DNA of 64,000 bases from NCBI GenBank assembly GCA_001792895.1, contig MARA01000014.1:248001-312000 (forward strand). The letters are read 5' to 3'. The notes beneath the pieces are model-generated. The model was not told the origin of the DNA. It searched no databases and saw only the letters and a program-made list of their open reading frames with translations. This DNA is from Lentinus brumalis. Taxonomy: Eukaryota; Basidiomycota; Agaricomycetes; Polyporales; Polyporaceae. A program made the translations under genes and the position numbers. Positions within the stretch are counted from its first letter, which is position 1. Each line of letters begins with the position of its first letter. This document shows, in pieces, positions 53,781 to 64,000 of the stretch.

Positions 53781-54004
53781 CCCCAGAAGACCGCGTCTAC
53801 CGTTCCATCAAGCGCCGCCTCCGCGAGGACCTCAAAGATGACTTCCACATCTGTGCCAAGGAGCGCGTCGCCCCGGCGGCGGAGAAAGACGACGTCCGTG
53901 ACGGACGCAAGCGTTATCGCCACGGTACGTAACTTCTCTGACATGTATATCAGTAGCATCCTGACTTTTATCTTGCGCCTATAGTCAAGGAGGAGGAGCT
54001 TTAA
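53781..54004 (+). CDS. 3' part of a small highly charged protein, two exons
   Basis: Splice signals frame this piece: acceptor CCCCAG at 53780, donor GGTACGT at 53925, acceptor CTATAG ending 53984, and a short last exon encoding KEEEL and a stop at 54002-54004. The peptide (EDRVYRSIKRRLREDLKDDF then HICAKERVAPAAEKDD) is very rich in Arg, Lys, Asp and Glu. The 5' exon could not be fixed with confidence. Family not recognised. Confidence 0.4.
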
Positions 54005-54417
54005 GCCTTGGACTCTCGAGTATTAGTAGCGATTTCTGCGTCGGCCACTCAGCCTGTATCCTACTATGTAAAGTGGTAACATTGCAGTCAGTGTCATGCG
54101 TCACGGCGTGGCTTTGTATCTTTGGCATTTGATCTTTGCTTGTACGCGTCCTATGCCGCACTTCCTGTATATAAGGCTACTGTATCAGGCTTGCTGGTAC
54201 TCGCGTTACACGTCCGCCCACGTATTGTAATCTCTGTATCATGCTGTTGTATCTAGTAGAATTCATGGCAATATTGTGCAATGGTGTTCCTGCGTCCGGC
54301 TATAGAGCGCAACAGCGTCCAACGACCTGCAATGACCTGCAATGAGATCGGCCTCCTGCAACGGCCTATAGGCGCCGAAAAGCGGTGTTCCTGATGACGC
54401 TACCGTGCCATATAAGC

Positions 54418-54795
54418 ATGCCAGGACTCAGTCTGCGTAACCTCAACATCACTACCGGTGCCGGCGCTGGTGTAGCTCACGGTGCGGTTCCCGCTCCCGC
54501 CCCCATCCCGGGGCAGGTCCCGGCTCCGGCTCTCCTCCAAGCCCCTGCTCAAGCTCAGGGAGCAAACACGGCAATCGCAAACGAGAATGACGAGAACATC
54601 CCTCCGCCAGTAGTGTTCCCTCCGCCTCCGCCCATTGCGATTCGACGTCTCGTTATCTTGTACACCTTCGACGATTACCAGGTGCTCTCAAAGGCAGACA
54701 CCGCTGCCGGCACCGTGTATCCATTCGGGCCATGGCAGCCGCCTGTCATGGAACGCCCCCGGATTGTCGGGTACGACGAGCTCGTGTTCCGTTGA
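54418..54795 (+). CDS. Small Pro/Ala-rich protein, unknown function
   Basis: A 125-residue frame starts MPGLSLRNLNITTGAGAGV, passes a Pro/Ala/Gln-rich stretch and ends in a more structured part (RRLVILYTFDDYQVLSKADT; PRIVGYDELVFR). No intron is needed. Composition is compatible with a real gene, but I recognise no family, and an upstream in-frame ATG at 54385 is also possible. Confidence 0.4.
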   Translation: MPGLSLRNLNITTGAGAGVAHGAVPAPAPIPGQVPAPALLQAPAQAQGANTAIANENDENIPPPVVFPPPPPIAIRRLVILYTFDDYQVLSKADTAAGTVYPFGPWQPPVMERPRIVGYDELVFR

Positions 54796-56944
54796 AGGCT
54801 GTCTTTCCTTCGCGTCGGTGAGTTCTACACCCTCTGTAGACCTTCAGTCGGTCGCTCATCAGAACGCATGTTTCACGGGCGTCGTAGGACTACCTGACGC
54901 GACTGCGACGCATACCTCTCAAGTTGCTATCAACTGAGTCTCATACCCGGACTGCATCACATTATTGTAGCGACTACTGTTCCGTCTCTACTTTATCTGT
55001 CCTACCTCATCATATTGTGCTACTTAATATGTTTGCTCTCTCTCGCTTTGTATCCGCCTCATCAGCAAAAGGCCAAAACGATCGCTGGCGCATGCAAGCG
55101 CCAGCGAGCGCCGAATTCGGTTGCAATAGGTTTCAATCCGCCACTCCGAGTGCAATCGAATGGAACGAGTAATAGCCACCTTGCACTCGGCGCATTCTTC
55201 CCGCGGTCCGAATGCAATCGCCACCTTCGCAGCTTGGCTTTGCATACGAATTTGGCTCTCGTGGGCGAATGGACCGATGGGCAAGCGAGATCGGGATTAC
55301 CCGTTGCTGGAGCCCCGGGACCACAGCGTGACGATGCGTGGCATTTAAGAGCGACCACAGAAAGACCAGGAGTATCAGCGAGAATAGAACATATATTGAC
55401 CAATATATTACTACATTGGGCTATGTACCAGGATGACAGCAGCGACATAATCGACCACGCGACGCTCGGAGGGTGACGAGGTCGCTGAGAGTGACGAGGA
55501 GCAGGCAGGCCTGCCTGTGAAGCCGAGGGAAGAGGGCAGTGCGTCGATCTGGGAATGAGCGGACGAATGCTGCATGTTCGTGATTTGTACTCACAGGTTC
55601 TGTGTTCAGCTTGCGTCTGATCGTCGCTATGGACATGTCATAGCTGTCAGTAAGTAGGTAACATGTTGAAGAAGACGCATATACTCACCCTTACCGAGCC
55701 TGCGTGCCGCTCTACTAATGATACCTATAATCCGATGAATGTAAGTGCGAGTAAAGCGCATACACTCACCTGATGTATGCTGATGCATGACACTCAGGCG
55801 CAGACGTACCGTGGACGTACCTGCCGCGCAAACACGTACCTGGCGTATTCACCTCAACAAGACCGGGGAAGACACGTACCTCGGAGTCTCGAACTGTGGA
55901 GAGACTACTAACCTTGTGCGTGCGCTCACTCTACCCTCAGAGCTGGACCGCATAGGGGACTGGACGACCAGCGGACGGGAGCAGGACGTTGATGGTGGGG
56001 AGGAGCAAGGACGAGGAAGGGGCGAGAAGGCGGACGGGCTCTCTTATACCAGCCCGGGAACACTCATGACGTGGAGAACAGGAATAGCTTCGCCCTTCGC
56101 CCAGGTTCAGCAGCCGACGAGTGAGTGCAAGAGGACGGAGGATTGCATTCGACACCTGCGATTGTGGTGTGCATGCAAGAGATCGTAAGCGTATGCGAGC
56201 GCCCGCCGGATTGCCATTCGCACAATCTGCTCCGAGGGTTTCGGGTTTTTGCTGATGCTCTATGTATCGTTGCTCTCCACAGTGTTGGTTCAATGTCATC
56301 AATTGCTGTCCCTGTCCATATAACACGTTGGTTGTCAAGAATATATGTCTTGGATATTTGATTGGCATTAGGAATTGACACACTGTCTAGCCCGTGATGG
56401 AGCTACGTTCTCGCAGGCGCAATGCTCGGTCTGTGGCTCTAACGCATTGATTAGAGTTGCGAGCTAGCGGGAAAGTAATGTCTCTGCTAGTTTTAGACTT
56501 CGCTACTTTTCCGAGAGCCCCGCCGCGACTAGTAAGTACTCATACTTCAAGGTATTGACCCCGGAGATCTCAAACTTGAAAGTGTTCTACGAGTCAAACC
56601 AGCTGGGAATCCGTATACCTCTCAGGTAGAGGCGAAGATGGACATACATAAAGAACAGGAAGGCATAGGCCCGCTTGCTGGCCTGTACCTCCTCGTCCCT
56701 CAGAGTACAAAGAGTACTCAGCGCCCCGAGCCAAAAGGATCGAACAATAGGATGTTCACAATAATCATCCAAACTCGATGTCAAAGTACGATGTGAGCTC
56801 GATATCTGCTCGTGATAAGAATTACGTGTACAAACACAAAGTAACCAAATGCGTCGATGCAGAGCGCTCGAAACAATGGTGATACAGCTCGGATGGAGAG
56901 GCTGACGCCCCAGCATCCCCCACCACCAACCTCGTCGCACTACC
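54796..56944. other. No gene recognised
   Basis: Short ORFs only. A perfect 9-bp inverted repeat with a 6-base loop (CGCTGGCGC-ATGCAA-GCGCCAGCG) lies at 55083-55106. Confidence 0.5.
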
Positions 56945-57634
56945 ATGGCATCCACTTCCCGCCCCCTTGTACCCGCATGCGACGCTGTGGACTTTTCTGG
57001 GATGTTCATCGAAGGATTACCTGGTACGTCGATGTCGCATTGACAGCTGCTAAGTATTGAGTTCGGGTGTCCTAATATCACTTGCCGTGGTTGTCCAGAA
57101 TCTTCAGCCGCCGGCGCGATTCCAGCGCGGTATAGACGCAAGCTAGACAAGTGGGAAGAGGAGGCTCACAAAGTACCAATGGAGCGGTTGAGGCGAAAGC
57201 GTCAAGATTACAGCGGATGGTCAAAGCGCAGTATATTTCCCGATTGCCCGCCGGAGTCCCTTGACGACTTCCCTCTGTTGATGATGGCCGACCGGGCGTA
57301 CACTCACGCTTTGTGGGCAGTGGAAGACCTCGCAGGCTTGAGCGTAAGGAAGATGTCGGAGGAGGACATGGGGTTGGCGTTGGACGAGCTGCACGAGATA
57401 GAAGCGCAACTCAAGGAGGCACTATCGTTGAGGGAGGAGCAGCGGAGGCGCGCAGCCGCACCGAAGAAGGCAGCGGAGAAAGAGAACGTCGCTCCAAAAG
57501 CAAAGCGGACCAGACGGAAGGCTGTGAAGAGCAGATCGTCGCGCCCTCCCGCGCTGGGAAAGAAGGCGGCCAAGAGGGTCGCGACACGAGCGGAGAGGGG
57601 AGTCCGTACAAAACCTAGAGCCAAGCGCAAGTAG
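56945..57634 (+). CDS. Basic coiled-coil protein, two exons, 204 residues
   Basis: Exons 56945-57023 and 57099-57634, joined in phase 1 across a 75-nt GT-AG intron; the model closes. The N-terminus is short (MASTSRPLVPACDAVDFSGM). Residues about 45-75 are helical and charged (RRKLDKWEEEAHKVPMERLR). A segment DDFPLLMMADRAYTHALWAV leads to a second helix (EEDMGLALDELHEIEAQLKE). The last third is dominated by Lys/Arg/Ala (KRTRRKAVKSRSSRPP; KPRAKRK), as in nucleic-acid-binding or nucleolar tails. No family recognised. The start has A at -3 (ACCATGG). Confidence 0.7.
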
Positions 57635-58201
57635 CAGAGTCGCCATAATCCTTGAGAAATATCTTCGTGTACGACGACTCATCTCTGATACCTCTCTGTC
57701 TACCAGTATATGTACTATAGTGCGACCATGCACGCGCCGATGTCCACTTGTATCTTGCGGATACGCATTGTCACAAGACAGCTGATTCGTACTCCCACAT
57801 GCGCAAGATGGATGTTCTCATCACTCTCGTTGGCTTCGTAGTCCGATTACACAAGTCGTGATCTGCGTGTGGTTGTAGAATGTAAGCGCCGATGGCGAGG
57901 AGTTCAGTATGCACGTGGCGGTATTTGTCCTTGTTGAATTCAGAGGCCGCCTGCCATTTTCGGAAGACGACAAGACCGGGCGGCCCGTGGGCAGCCGGTA
58001 GCATTGGTAGAGCATTGCGAGCGCAGAGTTATACAACACGATGTTACTGCCAGAATACGGCGAAATGAGTGGCGGGACCAGGTGTCCATGTTGATCGAAG
58101 GAAGGGGAGGATGTGACGAGAAAAGGAGTGGTGCGACGTATGGATAGGATGTGCTATGTTGAGAGATGCTAGGACTGATCTACTGTGGAATAAAGGGCTG
58201 A
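57635..58201. other. Intergenic between convergent genes
   Basis: Nothing recognised. It contains the 3' ends of both the basic protein gene and DCP1. Confidence 0.5.
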
Positions 58202-60763
58202 TCACGATGCACGCGACAGATAGTCTTTCCAGAGGGTGTCGACGAACTGTTTGTCAGTCTGTGTCCAATGGTCAGCCTCTGACAACGCGTTCCCGAATGC
58301 AAACGACTCACATGGATGAGCGTGAGCAGCTCCTGCACGAACTCCGTTCGTCCTAGCTGCGCCTGGGCCTTCCCAGACATCGCAGTGATGATCGTATCCC
58401 TCGCCGCCGCCCCGTCAAGTGTGCCGTTCTGGACACTCTGAACATGTCCATTTGCAGCTGCCTTCTTCGGCGGCTTAGGACCATTCACAAGCTGAGACTG
58501 CGGCTGCGCAGGGACGGTGGCTGCTTCCGCGACGGGACCAGTAGCAGACTGATGGTACGCAGGCTGTCCTGCGGACTGGGTGGGCAGGTCCCAGCCCTTC
58601 TCGATCTCCGCCTTCTCGCGCTCCTTCTCTTTCTCGCGCTCTTTCCGGTTCTTCCTCCCCTTATCCTTCCGCTCCTTCTTCTCCTTCAGGCGCGAGGAGA
58701 AGATCGCCGGGTTACTGAGCGCGCGGGTGTCCGTGAAGTCGAGCTCGACGACGTCCTCTTGCAACTCCAGGGAACGATCGTCGAGTGGAGCTCTCGGGTA
58801 CGGCCAGAGGTCCGAGGCCGCCTCAAATGGAACCAAGGGCCGAGCCCGAGGCGCAGGGCCTGGCGTGGGCGAGGGAACCGCGCCGTTACCGTTGACCTTG
58901 CCGTTCCTCGCCGGAGTCTCCGGACGCTGCTGCTGGAACTGAGGCGGGGAGGTTGGCGGCAATCGCATGCCGCCTGCAGGAGGACGAGGAGTGGCGTTCC
59001 CGGGTATCCGCCGAGCGCCGTTGAGCTTGCCCGAGACCTCGGGTTCAGATCCGGACGACGGTCCTTGCGGTACTGCAAGAGTAGGAATGTTCCGCGTAGA
59101 ACCGCCGACGACTGTCGCCTTAGATAACTCGCCTTCGGAGGTGAACTCGCCCTCGCTATACTCGTTGTCTCCCTCGTAGCGGCGAGCCGACCGGCGCGAT
59201 CCAATGGAACTGGGTGCGGCTGAGGAAGCCCGTGAGTCAGGTGGCACCCCCATTATTGACGAAAGCACGTCCTGCGTCAGAACGTGAGGGAGGGCGCTGG
59301 ATGTGGGCTTTGGAGAGACGATGACGATCTCATCGGGGTAAGATGAACAGATGTCGGGGGCGGGTGTGGCATTAGGGGTTGATTGCGCTGCGGATGCGAA
59401 CATCATATCCAGAAGGGAACGCGCGGCGGGAGTCGGTCCAGGTTCCGGCACCGACACAGAAGAAGGGAATGACTGCATTGAAGCTTGGCCGAAGGGGTGG
59501 GTTGGGCCGCCGTTGAGAGCAGCGAACAGGTCGAGGACTGACTTCCCCGGGACAGTCGCGGGTGCTAGAGTTGCAACGGGTGCTAGAGTTGCAACAGGCG
59601 TTGCTGACGGCGGCAGCAGCTTCGCGAAAAGGCTGTCCAATTCCGAGCCAGCCACATTGGCGGCAATCGTGGTTGGAACTGACTGGCTGGTCACAACACC
59701 ATCTGGAGGGGCGGTTTGGGTACGCTCTTCGGACGGCCCTTCTTCAATTTCATGATTCGTACGAACAATATGGTGATCATACCTTGAGGGTCATGCATAG
59801 AAGCGCTACTAGCTGTGCGGAAGTTCGGGAGTGGTGGTGGAGGTCTACCAGGGCCATAGTGGAACTCTTCGGGGTAGGGGAGACCTCTCTTGATGTAGCT
59901 GTGTAATCTGGGACCGTCGTGAGCGATATCATCAAACGGAAGTAGCGGTGCAGCGGATTGGTCGAGCAAGGCGGCACGCAGGTGCGTCATGAAGTCACTC
60001 TGCAGGGGTACATCCGTGCACAAGTTCACGTCACGATTTCCAACGATACTCTTGCTGCGTCTGCTGCAACATACTGGCACAGTTTGAAATGGAAACATAC
60101 CTCATCATGACATACTTCAGTGGCTCTCGGGCATCAGTCGCAAACATCCAAAGACCAAGCGTGATCGAGCGCCCCCTCTTCTCCTTGTTCAAGTCTCGCT
60201 CTTGATATTCCGCTGGTAGCCGCTTCTGTAGCTCGGCGCTGAACGCAGGCTTAGCCTCGTCCGGGATAGGGTAAGGGAGATTCATTTCAAGTCGCAGCTG
60301 TGTGTAGTCCGGATAAAAGCGGACCATGAGGTATTCACCGAGGATCTCCATGTCGTCTTCGGGATAGATGGGGCGGAAATAGTCTTCAGTGCCCATGCGA
60401 TTCAAAACGTAGAACCCATAGGTTGGATAGGTAGCCCTGCACACTGACGTCAGCCCGGAGGACGCGGCTGTGGCTGCAGCAGACGTACTTCTGGTAGATG
60501 AACATACTCCCCTCGTATCCGTACTTCTCCCACTTGTTCCCATCGTAGCGGTAGATACATACGTGAGGGAACTGATCGACCGTCCCAGTGATAGAGGGCT
60601 CCCGTCGCAGCATGACCTTCAGGTTTGTTTGATAGATGGCCTCAGATAGACCTGGCTTGTGCGCGCTCGCAGATGGTGTTATGGTCCTCTGGGGCGGTGG
60701 TGGGGTAGCAACATTACGAGCATTGTGTACATTCGAGTTTGAACGGTGTCGGCGAGGAGCCAT
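58202..60763 (-). CDS. DCP1: mRNA-decapping protein DCP1, five exons, 789 residues
   Basis: Activator of the Dcp2 decapping enzyme in cytoplasmic P-bodies. Exons in transcript order: 60763-60489, 60436-60101, 60054-59783, 59741-58312 and 58258-58202. The frame closes at 790 codons. The EVH1-type domain occupies roughly residues 30-200: LSEAIYQTNLKVMLRREPSI, HVCIYRYDGNKWEKYGYEG, ATYPTYGFYVLNRMGTEDYF, EDDMEILGEYLMVRFYPDY and SITLGLWMFATDAREPL, the family's diagnostic strand and helix. A long disordered Pro/Ser/Ala linker follows, with a Lys/Glu run (SRLKEKKERKDKGRK). The C-terminal helix RTEFVQELLTLI then continues in the last exon with DKQFVDTLWKDYL, the trimerisation motif of fungal and animal DCP1. 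Intron 3 (60055-60100) is 46 nt and has an alternative acceptor 9 nt away in the same frame. The promoter is shared with the plus-strand gene at 60987. Confidence 0.93.
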
Positions 60764-60986
60764 GGTGGGCGATGAGGCCTGAGGAATGGGGAAGAGGTAT
60801 GAAGTGCGCGCGCGCGACTGCAGCTGGTCTGCAATCGACGGGACAATAAGGCGCGGTAAGGTAACCATTAATTGGGATAAGGGACTTATCCTCTGCGCCA
60901 ACTTCAGCGCTAATGTGCACCTGCTTGCTTCTGCTTTCCGCTGCTAGGACATCCATCCTCTCCTGCCTTCGCACTGCTGGTCCGTC
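60764..60986. promoter_or_regulatory. Divergent promoter between DCP1 and the 60987 gene
   Basis: Only 223 bp separate the two opposite start codons, so the genes must share upstream sequence. A GCGCGCGCG run lies near 60808-60816. No TATA box is seen. Confidence 0.55.
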
Positions 60987-61627
60987 ATGAGCCGCGGCCT
61001 TCCCCACAGCTTGAAGCACCTTGCGACGCGGCGAGCAAGTCCAGCGGCACGCACGCTCGTGCTCTCTCTCATCAAGCAGAACGGCGCCCTCACCGTGCAG
61101 GACCTTTATAAGCGGGCCCAGCAGCAAACCCTCACCCAGGAGGGATCCTCTACCGATGCGGAGTCTGAAGGCGTCATTCCGTCTATGCGGTATGTTCTCT
61201 TGCCCTAGCCTCGTGCGAGCGACAGGGAGCTGACATTGTCTGCCACATCGCCAGGTACCTGAAGAAGGTCGTGCTGCCCGACCTCCAGCAAAGGGGAGAG
61301 CTTGACAAGGTGCACACGAAAGAGCAACTCTCAGAGGAAGCACTCGAAAAGATCAAGTCGCAAATGACCACAAAGTCGAGTCGCAAGAGCGCGGGGGCCG
61401 TGTCGACCACTGTCGAGAACTGGAAGTGGCAGCTCAAGGAGGCCCAGCCTGCGCCTCCATCAGTGGTGCAGCGGAAGCCCTTTGGCACGGAGGTCGGTGT
61501 AGGGGAGGACTGGTCGCACCTGAACAAGCGGCGGCAGAGGGCGCGGGAGGAGAAGGTCGAGAGGGACGTCGCATGGATGAGGGAGCTGGGGCGTGCACGG
61601 AGGCAGGCGACAGCGGACTCCTCATGA
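60987..61627 (+). CDS. Conserved-looking protein, two exons, 191 residues, unknown function
   Basis: Exons 60987-61189 and 61255-61627 join in phase 2 across a 65-nt intron; the frame closes. The N-terminus MSRGLPHSLKHLATRRASPA is basic without acidic residues, as in mitochondrial presequences. It is followed by a winged-helix-like stretch (RTLVLSLIKQNGALTVQDLY; VIPSMRYLKKVVLPDLQQRG). The rest is charged (TTVENWKWQLKEAQ; EDWSHLNKRRQRAREEKVER). A mitochondrial ribosome or gene-expression role would fit this pattern but is an inference. I do not recognise the family by name. Confidence 0.72.
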
Positions 61628-62016
61628 TGTTCGTGAGTTCCAGTGCTTCCCCGCTGCTGTTGAGCTGTGTCTGAGGGTGTGCAGCAGATGTCTCGCGCTG
61701 TGATGTTCTATACTACCCCCATCTAATGCCGTAATGCCTCATCATCTCTATTCCTGGTAGCAGTCAATTGACGTCGTGTTGCTGCCGCTGTCTTGTCTGC
61801 GTATCGTGATGGGTGCATGGCAATGCAAGAAGATACTTTGGTATATTCGTGCCGCCATAGGTGTCACCGTTCGACCTCCAAACCCGTGCGCATGTTGCGC
61901 GCCATATCCGTACCGTCCGCAATAGATAGCTTTCGCAATACATATCAGGGAACCTCCACTGCAGTCCAGGCAAAGGACGGTCCGCATCTGTAAAGAGTAC
62001 GACAACCAATCAGCTC
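61628..62016. other. Intergenic, convergent 3' ends
   Basis: No feature recognised. Confidence 0.5.
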
Positions 62017-64000
62017 CTAGAAGAGCTCCTCCTCCTCAGGCTTCCAGTTCTTCGCCTGATCCCAGTAGCCCGCAAGCTTCGCCCCAAGGACCTCCTTCGC
62101 CGCAGCGTCCGTCGGACAGCTCTTCGGCTTGAAGTTGTTGAACGCGCGATCGCGCAGCTGTCCCTCCCAAACCAACCAGCATTGGTTGTTCTCCAACGAC
62201 ACCGAGCCTGCCTCGCCTTCCGCGACCGCCGTCGTGGTAGCCTTTCCCTTGCCGTTCCCTGCAGCGTCCGCGTCCTCCTCGAGCTCGACGTCCTCGTGGC
62301 CGCGCTCGCGCGCGGGTTCGGTCCACGCAATGCGGTGCAGCATCAAGCGCTTGTACTGGCGGATGAACTTCACGGCGCCTTCGACGTAGACCATGCTGAA
62401 CGACGGGTTGAATATGCACACCCCAGTCAGGTTCATCTGCTCCGCGTTCTTGCGCACTTTGAAGCGATGCGAAGGGTCCGACAGCGTCTTGATCCTGCAA
62501 GTACATATATGTCAACACGGTCCTGATCACGGAAAACCCCATATCGACGCACTTGAAGACAGCACCGTATATGCCCTTCTTCTCTTCTTCATGCTTCTTG
62601 TTCTCCAGCTTCTCGCGCCTTTGCTCGTCCGTGAGCTTGCGCTCTGCGTTCATCTTCTCATGTTGGTGTTTGCGCATCTGGACCTCGCGCCTTACGCGCG
62701 CTTCGACGCGCGTTGGGTCTTGGACAGCGTCGGACGTAAGCACCTTCATCAGGTTTGCGAGACGGACTGCATGAAGACCGTCAGCAAACGTCATGACGTA
62801 GCGGAACGCGGGCGTACCTTTGGGTGGGTCTGGGGGGATAAGACCCATCCGAACGCGATCCCGTTTGTCTTGAAGCTCGGCCTGTCGCCGTTGCTTCCGT
62901 ACCTTCTTCTGCTCCTTCTTTGTCAACTTCAATGGCTTGAGGGTGGGCTTGTCCTTGTCGCCCGGTGCGGGCATGGGAATAGGATGCTGGATGTAGAGAG
63001 TTATGGGTGAATCCTTGTTCCGGATGTTCAAGTTCGCCATCCCCTTCTCGAGGTCGTCGTACGTCTTATTCGGCAGGAGGGCTGCGTCCCACCATTCAGA
63101 CTCTGGAGGAGGATCTCGCTGCAGACATTATGCCCTTCAGTGGCCGGCGATGATAAGAGACAGATGAACATACCCTAATGTTCCTTTCGAGCCCCTCGAA
63201 CTCAGAGTCCAGACCAGCCTTCTTGGCGCTCTCCGCGATACGCTGCTTTAGCTGCTCGAGCTGCGCCTCCTGCCGGACCTGGTTCCCGATTTGCACGTAC
63301 TTGCCCTTCTGGTTGAAGCGGAACTGCCTACCGACACGCTCCTTGGGCGCGCCCTCGAAACCGCTATCGCTAGGAGTAGCCGCTGCAGACGCGTATGGGT
63401 TCGCCTTCACCTCAATGGGGACGACAGGAGTAAGCGCTGGAGGAGGTGTCGGCGCGTTACGGACGTTGGCCTTGATGGACGCGAACTTCGGCTGCATGGG
63501 TTTGTACTTGTCCTTCTTAGACTGGGGCACCGCCGGCGTGTTGTCCAAGAGAAGGGGGTGTGCCGCCATCTTGAGGCCTACGCCCTGTTGCGCAGGCTCA
63601 GGTACTGGGGCCTTCTTCTTGCCCGTCTGTGGCGCAGACTGAGGGTGGCGCGTGAGCAGACAGACGACGTACCATCGAATGAATATATGACCCACCATAT
63701 ACGGGTTGTCCTTCACCGCGAGTTTGCTCTGAGCCTCGGCTACACGCTTCTTAGCCTCTGCAATCCGGCGAGCCATATCATCCGTGATGGCTGGCGAAGG
63801 TGTTGACGCACCCGACGCAGAAGCCGACGCAGCAGGTGGTGGGGTCGGAGCTGCTGAAGGTGTCGCAGAAGCGGACTTCCTCATGGCCGCGAGCTTCGCC
63901 GCAATTTCCGCCTTCTTCTTGGCTATGAGAACATCCGCGGACAGCTGTTCGACCGCGTGGTGAGCTTCCGTAGTCACAACGCGCAAGGTATAGGCTACTC
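62017..64000 (-). CDS. PRP3: U4/U6 snRNP protein PRP3, 5' end beyond the window
   Basis: Splicing factor of the U4/U6.U5 tri-snRNP that binds U4/U6 RNA. Exons in transcript order within the window: >64000-63696, 63638-63174, 63118-62818, 62766-62553 and 62494-62017; introns are 51-58 nt and phases agree. Diagnostic text: ANVRNAPTPPPALTPVVPIE, EWWDAALLPNKTYDDLEKG, SPITLYIQHPIPMPAPGD, KLTKKEQKKVRKQRRQAE, then across a 51-nt intron PPK/VRLANLMKVLTSDAVQDPT and VRREVQMRKHQHEKMN, all of the PRP3 core. The C-terminal DUF1115 domain has FKVRKNAEQMNLTGVCIFN, MVYVEGAVKFIRQYKRLML and QCWLVWEGQL, and ends in EEEELF. An acidic insert rich in Asp, Ala and Gly within that domain is lineage-specific. The visible N-terminal part is a charged helix followed by a Ser/Ala/Pro linker. 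The frame is open to the window edge. Confidence 0.94.

Overview
The window is nuclear DNA of a filamentous basidiomycete, most likely Agaricomycetes. The supporting signs are GC-rich sequence, genes cut by many introns of about 50-60 bp with GT(A/G)NGT donors, a Plavaka-type DNA transposon, a fungal alpha-kinase, a fungal integrase-core family gene, and a Ty3/gypsy chromovirus. All gene models are hand-built. Where I say a model closes, the summed exons keep one reading frame from ATG to stop.

Layout. 1-4.4 kb has no recognisable gene, only a diverged duplication and short tandem repeats. 4.4-12.2 kb holds a large low-complexity gene (minus), a five-exon PMP3-type membrane proteolipid gene (plus) and a small conserved-looking ORF (minus). 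12.4-19.1 kb holds two copies of one zinc-finger gene: copy A is truncated and copy B is split by a ~965 bp TIR element. 20.35-26.76 kb is an apparently intact two-gene Plavaka transposon. It sits in a short sequence whose unoccupied paralogue lies in inverted orientation at 34.06-34.18 kb. Between those two copies are an alpha-type protein kinase gene (28.5-31.1 kb) and an intact DDE integrase-core gene (32.0-33.6 kb). 36.9-38.3 kb is a PEX13 pseudogene carrying a small TIR element. 38.8-40.1 kb is a one-exon gene with a 21-bp coding minisatellite.

42.2-52.8 kb is a nest. A foldback element with 196-bp perfect arms has been entered by a 10,055-bp gypsy chromovirus with LTRs that look identical and a 5-bp target duplication. 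The retroelement has gag-protease, RT, RNase H, integrase and chromodomain. It also has an extra coiled-coil ORF between pol and the 3' LTR, in the place of env. Its coding frames are broken by an in-frame UGA and several frame changes although the insertion looks very recent.

53-64 kb returns to housekeeping sequence: two small ORFs, a two-exon basic protein gene, the decapping activator DCP1 (minus), a divergently transcribed two-exon gene, and the 3' portion of the spliceosomal gene PRP3 (minus), which runs off the right edge.

The host genes DCP1 (mRNA decapping) and PRP3 (U4/U6 snRNP) are unrelated neighbours. The central 30 kb is transposon-rich accessory sequence. The best candidates for something undescribed are the two-gene Plavaka element with a datable empty site, the extra ORF of the gypsy element, and the inverted-repeat-bounded kinase plus integrase block.
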